Source: Litorimonas sp964511495 (GTDB lineage: Bacteria; Pseudomonadota; Alphaproteobacteria; Caulobacterales; Maricaulaceae). Taken from it: a stretch of 64,000 nucleotides of DNA. Location of the stretch: contig CAZEFT010000005.1 in NCBI GenBank assembly GCA_964511495.1, forward strand, positions 1 to 64,000. Reading direction: 5' to 3'. The notes below the pieces were generated by a model, which saw only the letters and a list, made by a program, of their open reading frames with translations, was not told where the DNA came from and did no database searches. Position numbers and translations under genes: made by a program. How positions within the stretch are numbered: position 1 is the stretch's first letter; the number at the start of each line of letters is the position of its first letter. Below, one piece after another: positions 25,672 to 35,288 of this stretch.

Positions 25672-25696
25672 GGGTTATCCTGTCGCAGGTTAACCC
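25672..25696 (+). repeat. hairpin with CtrA-like half-sites before the PopA-like gene
   Basis: GGGTTAtCCTG pairs with CAGGtTAACCC around a 3-nt loop, ten pairs with one T-T mismatch, 31 nt before the next ATG. No T-tract follows on the plus strand. TTAA at 25664-25667, 7 nt, then TTAT at 25675-25678 is one base off the CtrA box TTAA-N7-TTAA. It may end the peptidase transcript or control the downstream gene. Confidence 0.45.
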
Positions 25697-25727
25697 GTAT
25701 GAAAGAATTTGGGCATAGCGTCTCGTT

Positions 25728-27161
25728 ATGTCCGGATTATCCCCCACACAATTCGATTCTGTGAAGTCCGCAACAGACGGTTTAGCCCAGCCCCCTTTGA
25801 CTGAGAGTGAAAACCTATTTCGTGCGCCTCGGGTGATGATTGTAACGGATGGTTTGCCGCATATTACGGCTCTGGAAACCCATCTAGGACGTCTAGGCTA
25901 TAAAACGCAAATTTGCCTATTTGACGGCGTAAAGCTATCTGCCACCCCGAAAAAATCGCCTGCGGCAATCATCATTCACCTTACAGAATATGAGTCAAAG
26001 GCTGAGGGTATATCCCGCATCCTTAAGCAACATTATGCCCCTCACCTAATCCCTGTTCTAGGAGTTATGAGGCAATCTGATCCTCTCAAAAAATCAGTTT
26101 TTGATAGCCTCATCGTGAGTCCCGCACATGCTTCCCAAATTGCGAACCGTGTGAACTCTTTCATTCGCCTAAGTGCTATGGAAACGGAAATCGCTTTACG
26201 GTTTGAAACTCTTGAGAAAGATTTTGGCCAACCCGTTAAATTGGAAGACACAGGAAGTAGTACGCCGTTTCGTGTCTTATTCATCGGCAAGGCCTCCGCC
26301 GCATTTATGGTTGTCATCAATGCCTTGCAAACCAAGAATGTGGAGGTTGTTGCCGCCTTTACATCCTTCAGCGCGTTTGATTATTTGCATGACTCAGATT
26401 TTGATGCCGTCGTTATGAATGCTTTGGAACAAGCCGAACCGGCGCTCTCAATCTCCGAAACCATGCGCAGAAACGCCCGACTTTATCATGTGCCAACGCT
26501 GTTTCTGATCGATGAGCCTGAATTTGAATTTGCAGACAAGGCTTATGAGAGCGGTGCTCGAGACCTTATCGACATTCACTCTGACGCTAACGAAATTAGT
26601 GGGCGTATTATCGAACTAGCAAATTATCACCGCCTACATACAGAGCTTAAAAGCGGATTTGACAATCTGGGAGGCGAATATTGCCTGAGCGAAACAAGCC
26701 ATTGTTATAATCGCGACTTTATTGATCGACATGCAGAGCGTGTTGTCAAAAACTGTCACAAATCCCATAAGCCTGTTTCATTCCTCACGCTTAAGCTTCT
26801 CCCGAATTGTGTTGAGAAGCCGCATTTGCCGTTCATCATGGCCGCCATTGCCGATATTGGAAAAATGCTGCGTAATCTTGTCAGAATGCAGGACACTGTC
26901 GCTCATTATAATGAGGACACTTATTTGCTCTTATTCCCTGACACAAATGCCCATGAAGCTCAGATTATTTTGGATCGCTTGAAAGCTTTGGTCGATTGCA
27001 CAGCCTATAATAGCGGCAATCCGGGTGCCGCATTGACCATGTCGCTCGAAGCCTCAATCAGTGAAGTTGAGCGTCATGAGAGCAGCATGTTGGCAATAGG
27101 GCGCGCTTTTTCATCGTTGAAAAATACACCGCTCCAACATTCTACATCAGTTCCGGCTTAG
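25728..27161 (+). CDS. PopA-like c-di-GMP receptor: two pseudo-receivers and a degenerate GGDEF domain
   Basis: 477 residues in three domains. Two receiver-like domains lie at about 35-150 (RVMIVTDGLPHI) and 180-310 (FRVLFIGKAS). The phosphoacceptor positions at the ends of their third strands read IIIH and VVMN rather than Asp, so neither looks phosphorylatable. The C-terminal domain (about 325-470) starts CYNRDFIDRH and is a diguanylate-cyclase fold in which the active-site signature is NEDTY instead of GGDEF. The inhibitory-site motif RxxD is kept as RMQD (386-389) at exactly the expected spacing. This is the pattern of Caulobacter PopA, a c-di-GMP effector in CtrA degradation. Binding without synthesis is predicted. 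The end overlaps mfd by 4 nt, convergently. Confidence 0.75.
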   Translation: MSGLSPTQFDSVKSATDGLAQPPLTESENLFRAPRVMIVTDGLPHITALETHLGRLGYKTQICLFDGVKLSATPKKSPAAIIIHLTEYESKAEGISRILKQHYAPHLIPVLGVMRQSDPLKKSVFDSLIVSPAHASQIANRVNSFIRLSAMETEIALRFETLEKDFGQPVKLEDTGSSTPFRVLFIGKASAAFMVVINALQTKNVEVVAAFTSFSAFDYLHDSDFDAVVMNALEQAEPALSISETMRRNARLYHVPTLFLIDEPEFEFADKAYESGARDLIDIHSDANEISGRIIELANYHRLHTELKSGFDNLGGEYCLSETSHCYNRDFIDRHAERVVKNCHKSHKPVSFLTLKLLPNCVEKPHLPFIMAAIADIGKMLRNLVRMQDTVAHYNEDTYLLLFPDTNAHEAQIILDRLKALVDCTAYNSGNPGAALTMSLEASISEVERHESSMLAIGRAFSSLKNTPLQHSTSVPA

Positions 27162-30100
27162 ACAAAAAGCGCCTCAACCGCCCGACGCGTGCCTCTCACC
27201 CTCGGTTTGGGATTCTCAAAATTTCCTTTTACCAAAATTGTTTGGTCAGGACGTAAGCGCCAACCGCTATTCTGAGTGATGGCATTCATAATCACGCTCG
27301 GGTCTTTAATGTCGGCGTGTCGCATGGATAAAACGATACCCCGAGGCCCCGCATCCACTTTTTCAACATGCGCTTTCCGACATAAACGTTTGATTTGCAT
27401 GACTTCAAAGAGCGATCGTACTTCATCAGGTAGAGGCCCGAAACGGTCGATTAATTCTGCCATGAGCGCGTTTCCGCTCTCATCATCTTCAATTTCGGCA
27501 ATGCGGCGATAAGTTGAAAGTCTGAGGTTCAAGTCTGGAATATATGGTTCAGGAATCAGGATCGCGACACCGACATTGACTTGTGGTGTCCAACTTTGAT
27601 CAACAGCACTATCATCGTCTCTTAGCTCCGCAACAGCTTCCTCTAACATGTGCTGATAAAGCTCCACGCCCAGCTCTTTCATATGTCCGGATTGTTCTTC
27701 GCCTAGCGGGTTACCCCCACCCCGCATGTCCAAGTCATGGCTGGCGAGCGTAAAGCCAGAACCAAGTGTATCGAGGGATTGTAAAATCTTAAGCCTTTGG
27801 ATGGCCTCTTTCGTGGCGATTTGTCCATCCGGCATTGTCAAATAGGCATAAGCCCTAATTTTTGAACGACCGACTCGACCCCGCATTTGATAAAGCTGTG
27901 CCAAGCCAAACCTGTCGGCGCGATAAATCACCATGGTATTAGCAGACGGGATATCAATTCCGCTTTCAATGATAGAGGTTGAAATCAACACATCATATTC
28001 GCCGTCATAAAAGGCGTTCATAATATCTTCGAGCGCACCCGCAGCCATCTGCCCATGTGCAATCACATATTTCACTTCCGGAACCGAATTGCGCATAAAT
28101 TCTTCAATACGCGGAATATCGGCGATACGCGGCGCGACAAAATAAGACTGTCCGCCACGATAGCGTTCACGCAGCAGCGCCTTGCGAATGGAAATTTCAT
28201 CAAAGGGCATCACAAATGTTCGCACGGCCAAACGATCAACAGGCGGTGTTGCAATCAAAGACAAGTCTCGAATGCCTGATAAGGCCATTTGTAAGGTTCG
28301 CGGTATGGGTGTCGCCGTCAATGTCAGCATATGCACATCCGCCCGTAAGGCTTTCAATCTTTCCTTATGCTGAACGCCAAAACGTTGTTCTTCATCAACA
28401 ATCACCAACCCCAAATCGGAAAATTTTATTGTTTTGGCCAAGAGCGCATGTGTTCCGATAATAATGTCACATTGCCCCTGCTCTAAGGCTAGCTTTGCCT
28501 CTTTGGCTTCTTTCGCACTGACCAAACGCGATAATTGCCTGACACGAACCGGCCATCCTTTAAAACGGGTAGAAAATGTTTTGAAATGTTGGCGTGACAG
28601 AATTGTTGTCGGGGCAATGATAGCCACTTGGCGTCCGCTCATCGCGACAGCAAAAGCCGCTCTGAGTGCCACTTCGGTTTTACCAAATCCGACATCACCG
28701 CAAATCAAACGGTCCATAGGACGACCACTTTCAAGGTCAGTGAACACGTCTTGAATCGCGTTGAGTTGGTCATCCGTTTCCGCATAAGGAAAACGAGCGG
28801 CGAACTCATTATAAGTCCCCTTGTCAATATCAAGTGGCTCAATAGTTCGCATGGCGCGTTTAGCGGCAATCTTGATGAGTTCCGCCGCCATATCTTTCAG
28901 GCGCTTTTTTGCTTTTGCTTTACGGGATTGCCAAGCAACACCGCCAAGCTTGTCCAAAACGGCCCCTTCAGAGGCTGAACCATAACGCGATAAAAGCTCG
29001 ATATTCTCTACGGGTAAGAAGAGCTTCGCCCCACCGTGATATTCAAGTTCCAGGCAATCATGCGGGGCCGATTGAACCTGAAGGGTTTTAAGGCCTAAAT
29101 ACCGACCTAGCCCATGGTCGATATGAACGATAAGGTCACCAGGCTGCATCGCCCCGGCATCAGAAATGAAGTTTTTCGCTTTGCGCTTGCGACCGCGATT
29201 AACCAGACGATCACCCAAAATATCCTGCTCTGAAATAACGCTCAAACCGTCAATTTCGAAACCTTGCTCGACAGGTAAAACAGTACGCCAGCTCGTCCCC
29301 GAGGCTTTATCGAATATATCCGGGCCATGTGTCAGCTTGGAAATATGAAGATCATGATCCTCAAAGACATTGCCCAAGCGATCCAAAGAGCCTTCTGACC
29401 AAGCGGCCACTAAAACTCGCTTTTTCTCTGATTTCAGCGCTTGAATATGATCCTTTACAGCTTTGAAAACATTAACACCTTCGGTGCGCCGTTCAACAGA
29501 AAAACTTCGCGCTAAACGCCCGCCAAAGTCTATGATATCCGTTGCACCATCCGGCTTGAAGACGGAATGAAAGCGACTCGTCAAAGGCGAGATAATTTCA
29601 GCCCAGCTTTCATCATTGAGATAAAGCGCAGTCGGATCCAATGGACGATAAAGCCCGCCTGTTTTGGAGGGATCGCCGGAGCCCGTATCGCGAGCTTTGG
29701 CATGTTCATCGCGCGCAGAGAAGAAATCTTCGATGACATCCCATCTCTCAGACCGCGCTTCGCTCAGCAATCCATCAAAAGCGAAAAGAGCGCCCGCCCC
29801 TACGAAATCAAAGATAGTTTCAGTCTGCTCATGAAAGAGCGGTAGGTAATGCTCTAACCCCTGCGTTCGAATACCGTCACTGACGGCTGCATAAGTCGGA
29901 TCATGGCTAACCCCACCGCCAAACGCTGCCACATATTTGCGACGAAAACGACTAATCGCATCGTCATTTAAAAAGACTTCACTCACCGGTGCGAGTTGCA
30001 CCGTTCGCAATTTGTCTGTGGTACGTTGCGTATGAACGTCGAAAGAACGAATAGATTCAAGTTCATCTCCAAAAAAGTCCAATCGAATGGGGTCGTTTAA

Positions 30101-30631
30101 GGCAGGCGGAAAAATATCGACAATTCCGCCCCTTATCGCATAATCACCCGCCTCTATGACAGTGGACGCTCGACTATATCCATTATGATCCAAATAAGAT
30201 TGCAACTGCTCTCTGGGTACGGCTTGCCCCGCTGCGGCCATAAAGCCTGATTGGGCCATAACGTGTCTTGGCGGAACGCGTTGCATGGCGGCACTCCCAG
30301 TCGTGACAACAATCAGTGGTGTGTCAGGTGAGAGCGATGCAAGACTGAAAAGGGCGGCTGCTCTTTTGGCAGCCAAAGTTCGTCCGGGCGAAATTCGATC
30401 ATAGGGTAAACAATCCCAGGCGGGAATATTCAACACCGCCATATCGGGCATAAAATACCGACATGCCGCAATAAAGGACGAGGCCCGCGTATCATCGCGC
30501 GCGATAAACACCCCTCGTCCACCCCGTTTTTTTACGGCGCGACAAAAAACAAGCGCATCCGCCCCTTCGGGCAAGCCTGCGGCCTGTAGGGACAACTCAG
30601 CCCCAGTATATCGATTAAGTTGGATTTGCAT
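27158..30631 (-). CDS. mfd: transcription-repair coupling factor
   Basis: Large (1157 residues) DNA translocase that removes stalled RNA polymerase and recruits UvrA. Domains in order: UvrB-like N-terminal modules (about 1-330), the RNA-polymerase-interacting CarD-like domain (about 490-560, PGDLIVHIDHGLGRYLGL), a RecG-like helicase with Walker A CGDVGFGKTEVALRAAF and DEEQ box VIVDEEQRFGV, the motif VI region YQMRGRVGRS, and the C-terminal TRCF domain. Length and order are normal. The sdhE gene is 6 nt upstream on the same strand. Confidence 0.97.
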   Translation of the reverse strand: MQIQLNRYTGAELSLQAAGLPEGADALVFCRAVKKRGGRGVFIARDDTRASSFIAACRYFMPDMAVLNIPAWDCLPYDRISPGRTLAAKRAAALFSLASLSPDTPLIVVTTGSAAMQRVPPRHVMAQSGFMAAAGQAVPREQLQSYLDHNGYSRASTVIEAGDYAIRGGIVDIFPPALNDPIRLDFFGDELESIRSFDVHTQRTTDKLRTVQLAPVSEVFLNDDAISRFRRKYVAAFGGGVSHDPTYAAVSDGIRTQGLEHYLPLFHEQTETIFDFVGAGALFAFDGLLSEARSERWDVIEDFFSARDEHAKARDTGSGDPSKTGGLYRPLDPTALYLNDESWAEIISPLTSRFHSVFKPDGATDIIDFGGRLARSFSVERRTEGVNVFKAVKDHIQALKSEKKRVLVAAWSEGSLDRLGNVFEDHDLHISKLTHGPDIFDKASGTSWRTVLPVEQGFEIDGLSVISEQDILGDRLVNRGRKRKAKNFISDAGAMQPGDLIVHIDHGLGRYLGLKTLQVQSAPHDCLELEYHGGAKLFLPVENIELLSRYGSASEGAVLDKLGGVAWQSRKAKAKKRLKDMAAELIKIAAKRAMRTIEPLDIDKGTYNEFAARFPYAETDDQLNAIQDVFTDLESGRPMDRLICGDVGFGKTEVALRAAFAVAMSGRQVAIIAPTTILSRQHFKTFSTRFKGWPVRVRQLSRLVSAKEAKEAKLALEQGQCDIIIGTHALLAKTIKFSDLGLVIVDEEQRFGVQHKERLKALRADVHMLTLTATPIPRTLQMALSGIRDLSLIATPPVDRLAVRTFVMPFDEISIRKALLRERYRGGQSYFVAPRIADIPRIEEFMRNSVPEVKYVIAHGQMAAGALEDIMNAFYDGEYDVLISTSIIESGIDIPSANTMVIYRADRFGLAQLYQMRGRVGRSKIRAYAYLTMPDGQIATKEAIQRLKILQSLDTLGSGFTLASHDLDMRGGGNPLGEEQSGHMKELGVELYQHMLEEAVAELRDDDSAVDQSWTPQVNVGVAILIPEPYIPDLNLRLSTYRRIAEIEDDESGNALMAELIDRFGPLPDEVRSLFEVMQIKRLCRKAHVEKVDAGPRGIVLSMRHADIKDPSVIMNAITQNSGWRLRPDQTILVKGNFENPKPRVRGTRRAVEALFV

Positions 30632-30637
30632 GGGTTA

Positions 30638-30889
30638 CTAGGTGGGTTTAAAAGCCTTCAAACGGGCCAATAAGGGCGTGTCATAATTGGCCGGAACAGG
30701 AAGTGACCCCGTAATCCAAGCGTAAATATCGTGATCTTTGGCCTCTAAAAGGTCTTCGAATGCCGCCACATCCTCATCCGTCATCATATTGATATTAGCT
30801 TTCACATAGCCGCCCAAGATTAAATCGGCTTCTTTAAAACCACGATAATTTGAACGATAGACAAGGCGTTTTCGGCGAGGATCAAGCAT
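30638..30889 (-). CDS. sdhE: FAD assembly factor SdhE
   Basis: 83-residue soluble helical protein that helps attach FAD covalently to succinate dehydrogenase SdhA. The family motif RGxxE is present as YRGFKEADLILGGY, and FEDLLEAKDHDIYAWITG matches the second conserved block. Placed directly before mfd and divergent from recG, with about 95 bp between the starts, a common alphaproteobacterial arrangement. Confidence 0.93.
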   Translation of the reverse strand: MLDPRRKRLVYRSNYRGFKEADLILGGYVKANINMMTDEDVAAFEDLLEAKDHDIYAWITGSLPVPANYDTPLLARLKAFKPT

Positions 30890-30984
30890 GGCGCGGCCAT
30901 AGCGGATTACGCCTTGCCTGTCACGTCCACATGACGGGCTCTGTGGCCTCTTGCCTATGGCGCTTTGTCACGTCAAACAGAGCT

Positions 30985-33084
30985 ATGTCTACGGGTCGTC
31001 CACAGGAACTGTTTCCGCTATTTGCGGATATACTCAAATTACCCGGAGTGGGTCCTAAGACAGCTCCGCTTTTCGAACGCGCTATGGGGGCTCGTATTCG
31101 CGATTTAATATTCACCCCGCCCAGTGGTGTGATTGATCGTTCTAATCAACCCGGCATCGCCAACGCACTCGCTGGGGAAACAGCGACATTTAATGTAACT
31201 GTCGGGACGCACAGGCCGCCTAAGCAAAGAAATCGTCCCTATCGGGTGCGTGTTTTTGACAATAGCGGCGAAATGGACATCGTCTATTTTAAAGCACGGC
31301 CTGCCTATATGGAACAAATACTGCCTGAAGGGTCACAAAGGCTTATTTCAGGCAAGGCAGAAGTCTATAACGCCCAAGTCCAAATGACGCATCCGGATTA
31401 TGTTTTGCCTTTGGACAAGGCGGAAACAATGCCGAAAATAGAACCGCTTTACCCTCTTACTGCGGGGTTATCACAAAAGGCTGCGGGTAAAGCCGTCCGA
31501 GCCGCAATGGATATTTTTCTAGACCAAGCCGAATTCGGAGAATGGTTGGATCCTGCTTTTCTCGCACAACAAGATTGGGCGCGGTTTGGAGACGCGCTTA
31601 AAACACTTCATTTCCCGCAACATGCTGTTGATATTCGTTCAGAAAGTCCGGTTCGTCGTCGCTTAGCCTATGATGAACTCTTTGCTAAACAACTGGCCAT
31701 TGCTTTGGTTAGAGAAAGCACTCGCCGGGCTCACGGACGCAGATTAGACACGCAAGGCCATTATGTCGAAGACGTACTGAATGCTGCGCCCTTTAAGCCT
31801 ACCGGCGCACAATCACGAGCGTTTGAGGCCATCAAAGCGGATATGCGCTCCCCCTTCCGCATGGCACGCCTGTTACAAGGGGATGTCGGGGCCGGTAAAA
31901 CCTTTGTAGCGGCTCTGACGGCCGCCTATGCGGCAGAGGCCGGTGTCCAAACGGCCCTTATGGCGCCGACAGAAATATTAGCGAGACAACATGCAGATAC
32001 GCTCACGAAAATGCTCGAACCTGCGGGACTGAATGTTCAAGCGATTACGGGGCGCGATAAAGGCAAGGCCAGAGAGGCTCTGAACAGCGGTCTTGCAGCG
32101 GGTTATATCGATGTGGTTGTCGGCACTCATGCGCTCTTTCAAGAGAGTACAGAATTTAAGGATTTAGGATTGGTCATCATCGATGAGCAACATCGTTTCG
32201 GTGTGAGAGATCGCCTCAGATTGGCTGATAAAGGACAGGCACCTGATTTACTCGTTATGACGGCCACCCCTATTCCGCGGACATTGGCGTTGACCAGCTA
32301 TGGTGATTTAGACGTCGTCAAATTGGACGAGAAGCCCGCCGGGCGAAAGCCCATTGAAACCCGCATTTTGCCGATGCAGCGCTTAGACGATGTTATTGAC
32401 GGAATCGGCAGACAAATCGAAGACGGCAATCAGGTCTATTGGGTCTGTCCTTTGGTGGAAGACAGTGAAGTTATGGATTTATCTTCTGTGGATGACCGTC
32501 ACCGTCAATTAACGGCGATATTCGGCGAACAAGTCGGGTTGTTACACGGTAAAATGAGTGGGCAAGAAAAAGAGCAAATGGCGCTCGCCTTTAAACAGGG
32601 GCAATATAAAATTCTTGTCGCCACGACAGTTATCGAAGTGGGAGTTGATGCGCCCAATGCCACGATTATTGTTATCGAACATGCCGAACGATTTGGTTTG
32701 GCACAACTTCATCAATTGCGCGGTCGCGTTGGGCGCTCGGACAAACAATCTAGCTGTCTTTTGCTTTATAAAGGCCCGCTCTCGGTCAACGGTAAAGCTC
32801 GACTTGAAATCATGCGCGAAAGTGAGGACGGGTTTCTCATTGCCGAAAAAGATTGGGAGCTTCGCGGCAGTGGAGACCTTTTGGGCGCCAAGCAAAGCGG
32901 CCTACCGAATTATAATTTCGTAAATTTGGACAAGCATAAGTCCCTACTGGAAACCGCTGTGCAGGATGCGCGATTATTGGTGCATACAGACCCCAGTTTG
33001 GACACGCCGCGCGGCAAGGCCGCCAGACTCTTGCTTTACCTGTTTGAGCAGGATTACGGCATTGCCTTGATGCGCGCCGGTTAG
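30985..33084 (+). CDS. recG: ATP-dependent DNA helicase RecG
   Basis: Branch-migrating helicase that remodels stalled forks. It is 699 residues from ATG 30985. An earlier in-frame ATG at 30850 would add 45 unconserved residues and start inside sdhE on the opposite strand. The N-terminal wedge domain has LPGVGPKTAPLFER. Helicase motifs follow: Walker A LLQGDVGAGKTFVA, motif II IIDEQHRFGV, motif III MTATPIPRTLA, and motif VI QLHQLRGRVGRSD. The C-terminal TAR-type motif lies around ELRGSGDLLGAKQSG. Confidence 0.96.
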   Translation: MSTGRPQELFPLFADILKLPGVGPKTAPLFERAMGARIRDLIFTPPSGVIDRSNQPGIANALAGETATFNVTVGTHRPPKQRNRPYRVRVFDNSGEMDIVYFKARPAYMEQILPEGSQRLISGKAEVYNAQVQMTHPDYVLPLDKAETMPKIEPLYPLTAGLSQKAAGKAVRAAMDIFLDQAEFGEWLDPAFLAQQDWARFGDALKTLHFPQHAVDIRSESPVRRRLAYDELFAKQLAIALVRESTRRAHGRRLDTQGHYVEDVLNAAPFKPTGAQSRAFEAIKADMRSPFRMARLLQGDVGAGKTFVAALTAAYAAEAGVQTALMAPTEILARQHADTLTKMLEPAGLNVQAITGRDKGKAREALNSGLAAGYIDVVVGTHALFQESTEFKDLGLVIIDEQHRFGVRDRLRLADKGQAPDLLVMTATPIPRTLALTSYGDLDVVKLDEKPAGRKPIETRILPMQRLDDVIDGIGRQIEDGNQVYWVCPLVEDSEVMDLSSVDDRHRQLTAIFGEQVGLLHGKMSGQEKEQMALAFKQGQYKILVATTVIEVGVDAPNATIIVIEHAERFGLAQLHQLRGRVGRSDKQSSCLLLYKGPLSVNGKARLEIMRESEDGFLIAEKDWELRGSGDLLGAKQSGLPNYNFVNLDKHKSLLETAVQDARLLVHTDPSLDTPRGKAARLLLYLFEQDYGIALMRAG

Positions 33085-33097
33085 CCGCCGCAATTGG

Positions 33098-33844
33098 TTA
33101 TAATAAGAGGTCGTCTGTGGGCGGCATTTTTGCACGTTTGCGTCTGGGCTGAAATTCCTCAACAGCCTCGTTTGAAGAGACCATACCCCCACTGATAATC
33201 ATCTTGGCCCCTTCTTCCGGCGTCATATTGAGAATTTTAATCTCGTCTCTCTTTGCGAATAGCAAAAACCCTGATGTCGGGTTCGGTGTTGTCGGCACAA
33301 AGACACAGACATGTCCCTCTTCCAATTTTTCAGCCGGTGCACCTTGCAGGTCTGTCGTGATAAACCCAATCGCCCAGAGCCCTTTTCTCGGATACTCAAT
33401 CAAGCAGACTTCTTGAAAAGCTTGATCTCTTTGCTGAGCAACAATGACAACAATCTGTTTGACGAAAGAATAAACACTGCGCACGACAGGAACGCGCGCA
33501 AGCAAACGCTCACTTGCTTTGAGGATGGATGTGCCCACGATATTGGAGGTTAATATCCCCAGCAGGATGAGCGCCAAGATTGAGACGATCAGACCTAATC
33601 CCCAAATATCAAACCCCAAATAAGTCCGTGGGTTGATGACTTTAGGTAAGACCGTCCAAACCGAAGTATCAATAAACTTGATAAATGTTCGAATCGCCCA
33701 AACTGTCGCAATGATGGGCAGGGCGACAATCACGCCTGTCAGAAAACGATTTCGGATAAATTTCAAGAATCTGAATTTCGCTTTTTGGCCTTGGCGGCGC
33801 AGCCCGAAGCTTTTCTTCTTTTTTTTGTTCGGCTTGCTCGCCAT
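33098..33844 (-). CDS. DUF502 family membrane protein
   Basis: 248 residues. A lysine/arginine-rich N-terminus (about 1-30) is followed by two hydrophobic segments (about 34-55 and 80-105) separated by a loop with WTVLPKVINPRTYLG. A soluble domain then carries the conserved VPVVRSVYSFVKQI and VPTTPNPTSGFLLF blocks of DUF502. The function of this widespread family is unknown in bacteria. It is convergent with recG, a frequent neighbour, and its last residues extend into a short Arg/Lys-rich tail. Confidence 0.88.
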   Translation of the reverse strand: MASKPNKKKKKSFGLRRQGQKAKFRFLKFIRNRFLTGVIVALPIIATVWAIRTFIKFIDTSVWTVLPKVINPRTYLGFDIWGLGLIVSILALILLGILTSNIVGTSILKASERLLARVPVVRSVYSFVKQIVVIVAQQRDQAFQEVCLIEYPRKGLWAIGFITTDLQGAPAEKLEEGHVCVFVPTTPNPTSGFLLFAKRDEIKILNMTPEEGAKMIISGGMVSSNEAVEEFQPRRKRAKMPPTDDLLL

Positions 33845-33944
33845 AACACGTGTTCCAGACTTATAACTTGGTAATCTTTAGATATTCGCAATCGCGATGA
33901 AGGTAAAGTTACGCTATAGTGAGAGTCCGGGAAAGGAAAATCAC

Positions 33945-35156
33945 ATGCGGGTGAAGACAGTTTCATTGATAATAGCCGTCGTCTTGGCCGTTGTCGCCGC
34001 ACTGGTATGGTTTTACCGCGATGATATTTTTCAGCACATTCAAGACCCGGGGCAACCCTTTCAAACTTATAAACGTCCGGTAGCTCCGAATTATGATCAG
34101 AATGAGGCGTGGCTTACCTTACCTGATCTCACGGTAGACAGTTTTGAAACCAAAGTTAAAGGCGATGTTTTTGTCGTGGTCCCAAGCGTTTATCGAGGCG
34201 GGAAACATTGGAACTTACCGAGCAATGACCTCAAACGAAAAAGCAAATTGGAGCGCATTGTCCGTCCGAATTATGTAACGCCTTATGCTGATGCAGGACG
34301 GCTTTTCGCACCCTTCTACAGGCAAGCCTCGCTTTATGCCTATATGACGCATCGTGAAGATGCCCGCATGGCTCAAAACTTAGCTTATCAAGATGTCAAA
34401 AGAGCCTTTCGTTTCTTTTTGGAGCATTCCCCGCCTGAACGCCCGATCGTCTTGGTCGGGCATAATCAAGGCGCAAGCCATGTTCAAAGGCTATTGGCCG
34501 ATTTCTTTGTCGGCTCAGACAACAAGCAAAATCTTGAGCGCTTGGCTGTCGCCTATGTCATCGACTATCCCATCACCCAAAGTATTCTGGACGGGCCGCT
34601 TATGGGGCTGCCGGTCTGTGAAACGGCTTCGCAAACTGGATGTATCGTGGCTTTTGGAGCGTTCGCGCCAAATGAAGAGGCTATCGCAGAACGTTTCGGC
34701 AGCCGTCTTTTGGCTCATAATGGGCAAGAATATGCCCCCGTGCGGGGTGAGGCCTTAAAATGCGTCAACCCCCTGCTTTGGACGCAAAGTGAAGACTATG
34801 CGCCTGCAAGACTTCATAAAGGCGGGGTGGCTGCGGAGGGCCTTGACCCGGATATGCGCCCTGCGGCCTTGCCTCGCCAAGCGGGTGCGCAATGTCAGGA
34901 CGGTCTTTTATTGGTTGATAAACCTCGGTCTCGTTCGCTGCGTCGTCCGATTAAAGTCGGTGGTAAGTTCAGAACGCTTCCCTCTAACCTTTTCTACGAA
35001 GACCTACGCCAGAATGCCGTAATGCGTGTGGAGGCCGTGTTACAAAGCGGTCGTCTGCCTAAACGAGCAAAATTACTCGACGGGTTTGAGGTCATAGAAG
35101 TCGAAGACAGTCCTATTGGGGAGATTGTCGACGTGAAGCCAACAAAAGGGCAATAA
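33945..35156 (+). CDS. DUF3089 alpha/beta-hydrolase-like protein with Ser-to-Asn nucleophile change
   Basis: 403 residues from ATG 33945 (AAAGGAAA 4 nt upstream; an earlier ATG at 33897 is less likely). One N-terminal membrane helix (about residues 5-24, ISLIIAVVLAVVAALVWFY-like) anchors a large soluble domain on the periplasmic side. The domain looks like DUF3089: FVVVPSVYRGGKHWN, FAPFYRQASLYAYM and a nucleophile-elbow region. Members I know have GHSQG there; here codon 174 (34464-34466) is AAT, giving GHNQG. The change removes the expected catalytic serine, so this may be a non-hydrolytic relative. The family's substrate is unknown. Confidence 0.75.
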   Translation: MRVKTVSLIIAVVLAVVAALVWFYRDDIFQHIQDPGQPFQTYKRPVAPNYDQNEAWLTLPDLTVDSFETKVKGDVFVVVPSVYRGGKHWNLPSNDLKRKSKLERIVRPNYVTPYADAGRLFAPFYRQASLYAYMTHREDARMAQNLAYQDVKRAFRFFLEHSPPERPIVLVGHNQGASHVQRLLADFFVGSDNKQNLERLAVAYVIDYPITQSILDGPLMGLPVCETASQTGCIVAFGAFAPNEEAIAERFGSRLLAHNGQEYAPVRGEALKCVNPLLWTQSEDYAPARLHKGGVAAEGLDPDMRPAALPRQAGAQCQDGLLLVDKPRSRSLRRPIKVGGKFRTLPSNLFYEDLRQNAVMRVEAVLQSGRLPKRAKLLDGFEVIEVEDSPIGEIVDVKPTKGQ

Positions 35157-35197
35157 ATTTTCTGTTCGTGAAATCATTCTCTGATGTTGAACATTCA

Positions 35198-35220
35198 CAA
35201 AACCGTTAGCGTTTTGTTTT
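35198..35220 (+). terminator. probable terminator after the DUF3089 gene
   Basis: CAAAAC (35198-35203), a 7-nt loop and GTTTTG (35211-35216) are followed by TTTT, 42 nt past the stop. The flanking A-T pair extends the stem to 7 bp. The stem is A/T-rich, so termination may be partial. It separates this gene from cysK. Confidence 0.45.
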
Positions 35221-35288
35221 GAAAAACAATGGATTTTTCTGATTGATTCAGGCAATCCCGACATAGAATTACATCGAAGGAATATACC

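Noticed and set aside
30850..30984. 45-residue N-terminal extension of RecG
   Set aside because: It overlaps the start of sdhE on the other strand and has no family similarity; ATG 30985 gives the normal RecG start.
35224..35260. Riboswitch or T-box before cysK
   Set aside because: Only a short GATTG/CAATC repeat is visible; the region is too small and lacks any recognised riboswitch core.
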